A stretch of DNA of 64,000 nucleotides. Origin: Bradyrhizobium sp. CB2312 (GTDB lineage: Bacteria > Pseudomonadota > Alphaproteobacteria > Rhizobiales > Xanthobacteraceae). The notes below the pieces were generated by a model. It ran no database searches, had not been told where the DNA came from, and saw only the letters and a list, made by a program, of their open reading frames with translations. The stretch lies in assembly GCF_029714425.1 (NCBI RefSeq), contig NZ_CP121668.1, positions 7,523,501 through 7,587,500 on the forward strand, given 5' to 3'. Below, piece after piece: positions 63,543 through 64,000 of this stretch (position 1 is its first letter; each line of letters starts with the position of its first letter). A program made the translations under genes and the position numbers.

Positions 63543-63998
63543 CTACTCCGCCAGATGCACCCGCCGGTCCTCGCCGACCTCGATGCCGGGCGCGACGACC
63601 ACTTCCCAGGGATGGCCGTCGGGATCGGCGAAATAGCCGGAATAGCCGCCGTAATCGGTCTCATGCGCCGCTTTCAGCGGAACCGCGCCCTTGCCAAGGG
63701 CGAAGGCCAGCACGGCATCGACCTCCTCGCGTGTCCGGCAGTTCCAGGCGAGCGTCGTGCCGCGGAAGGTCGATGGCCTCGGATCGTCAGTTAACTTGGC
63801 GTCGGCTGCGAGCTGATCCCAGGGATACAGCGCGAGCACCGGACCGCCCGTATCATAGAATGCGACCGCCTCCCCGGTTGCCTTCAGACGGCGCGCAAAG
63901 CCGAGCGCATCGTAAAAGGCGATGCTGGCGCGGATGTCGCTGACGCCGAGCGTGATGACGGTGAGCCGCGGTACCGGCGGAGGGAGTTCTTTGCTCAT
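63543..63998 (-). CDS. VOC (glyoxalase/dioxygenase fold) family protein
   Basis: 151 residues, complete in the window (start 2 nt from the end). VTLGVSDIRASIAFYDALGF N-terminus and FADPDGHPWEVV C-terminus are the VOC signature. May bind a metal and detoxify or sense a small compound. Function open. Confidence 0.9.
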   Translation of the reverse strand: MSKELPPPVPRLTVITLGVSDIRASIAFYDALGFARRLKATGEAVAFYDTGGPVLALYPWDQLAADAKLTDDPRPSTFRGTTLAWNCRTREEVDAVLAFALGKGAVPLKAAHETDYGGYSGYFADPDGHPWEVVVAPGIEVGEDRRVHLAE

Positions 63999-64000
63999 GC

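Noticed and set aside
1..64000. Selenocysteine insertion element, CRISPR array, prophage or integrase
   Set aside because: None of the marker sequences or genes was seen; the GrdB-like gene has Cys codons only.

Overview
The window is about 64 kb of high-GC alphaproteobacterial chromosome, most likely Bradyrhizobium or a close relative. I infer this from gene content (AcuI-type reductase, DUF1236, DUF4142, DUF3096, DUF6894, a TIGR02301-like protein, NadQ, ETF-QO, polyprenyl diphosphate synthase), from protein sequences, and from many short palindromic intergenic repeats of the kind scattered through Bradyrhizobium genomes. No CRISPR array, rRNA, prophage or complete insertion sequence is visible. 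It reads as ordinary core and near-core chromosome, with one less conserved patch at about 2.0-6.2 kb.

Layout. 0-2 kb: an MFS exporter with its TetR regulator, each preceded by the same 16-nt operator. 2-6.2 kb: repeat-rich DNA, small ORFans and an AraC regulator whose N-terminus appears frameshifted. 6.4-12.4 kb: tRNA-Pro(CGG), Sua5/TsaC, an FAD-linked 2-hydroxyacid dehydrogenase, GNAT, NudK-like Nudix, and a GrdB-like protein paired with a class III CoA-transferase. 12.4-17 kb: SRAP peptidase, Nudix, small proteins, a cupredoxin, a DUF4142 protein and an ECF sigma factor. 17-23.6 kb: sulfurtransferase, dihydroorotase-like amidohydrolase, YgfZ / Tag / HD hydrolase as an overlapping operon, a PTP-like phosphatase and NadQ. 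23.7-31.6 kb: a large DUF2339 membrane protein and two chemoreceptors. 31.7-38.1 kb: AcuI, an MFS transporter and the divergent nadA-nadB-nadC operon. 38.3-47.4 kb: SleB-like cell-wall hydrolase, pyruvate phosphate dikinase with a histone-H1-like tail, DUF3096, DUF1236 and glyQ-glyS. 47.6-51.2 kb: SppA-like peptidase, tRNA methyltransferase, DUF2007 and polyprenyl diphosphate synthase. 51.6-55 kb: HxlR regulator, FabF-like synthase, LysE exporter and alpha/beta hydrolase. 55-64 kb: ispE with a TPR lipoprotein-like protein, ETF-QO, a divergent family-4-like uracil-DNA glycosylase, a GT39-like membrane protein, rnhB and a VOC protein.

How genes work together. NadQ (22.7 kb) is probably the repressor of nadABC (34.4-38.1 kb); the nadA promoter carries a perfect 7-bp palindrome and a second related imperfect one. 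The TetR/MFS and HxlR/KAS pairs each show a palindromic operator next to the regulator gene. YgfZ, Tag and the HD hydrolase are joined by ATGA overlaps. The TPR protein and ispE, and glyQ and glyS, are co-transcribed.

I did not find a clearly new multi-gene system. The best leads are the nad regulatory circuit, the glycosylase lacking two Fe-S cysteine positions, the GrdB-like/CoA-transferase pair in an apparently aerobic organism, the H1-like tails on two unrelated enzymes, a possible terminator-ended sRNA at 44.1-44.2 kb, and the two small-regulator operators. About ten families of palindromic repeats fill almost every non-promoter gap.
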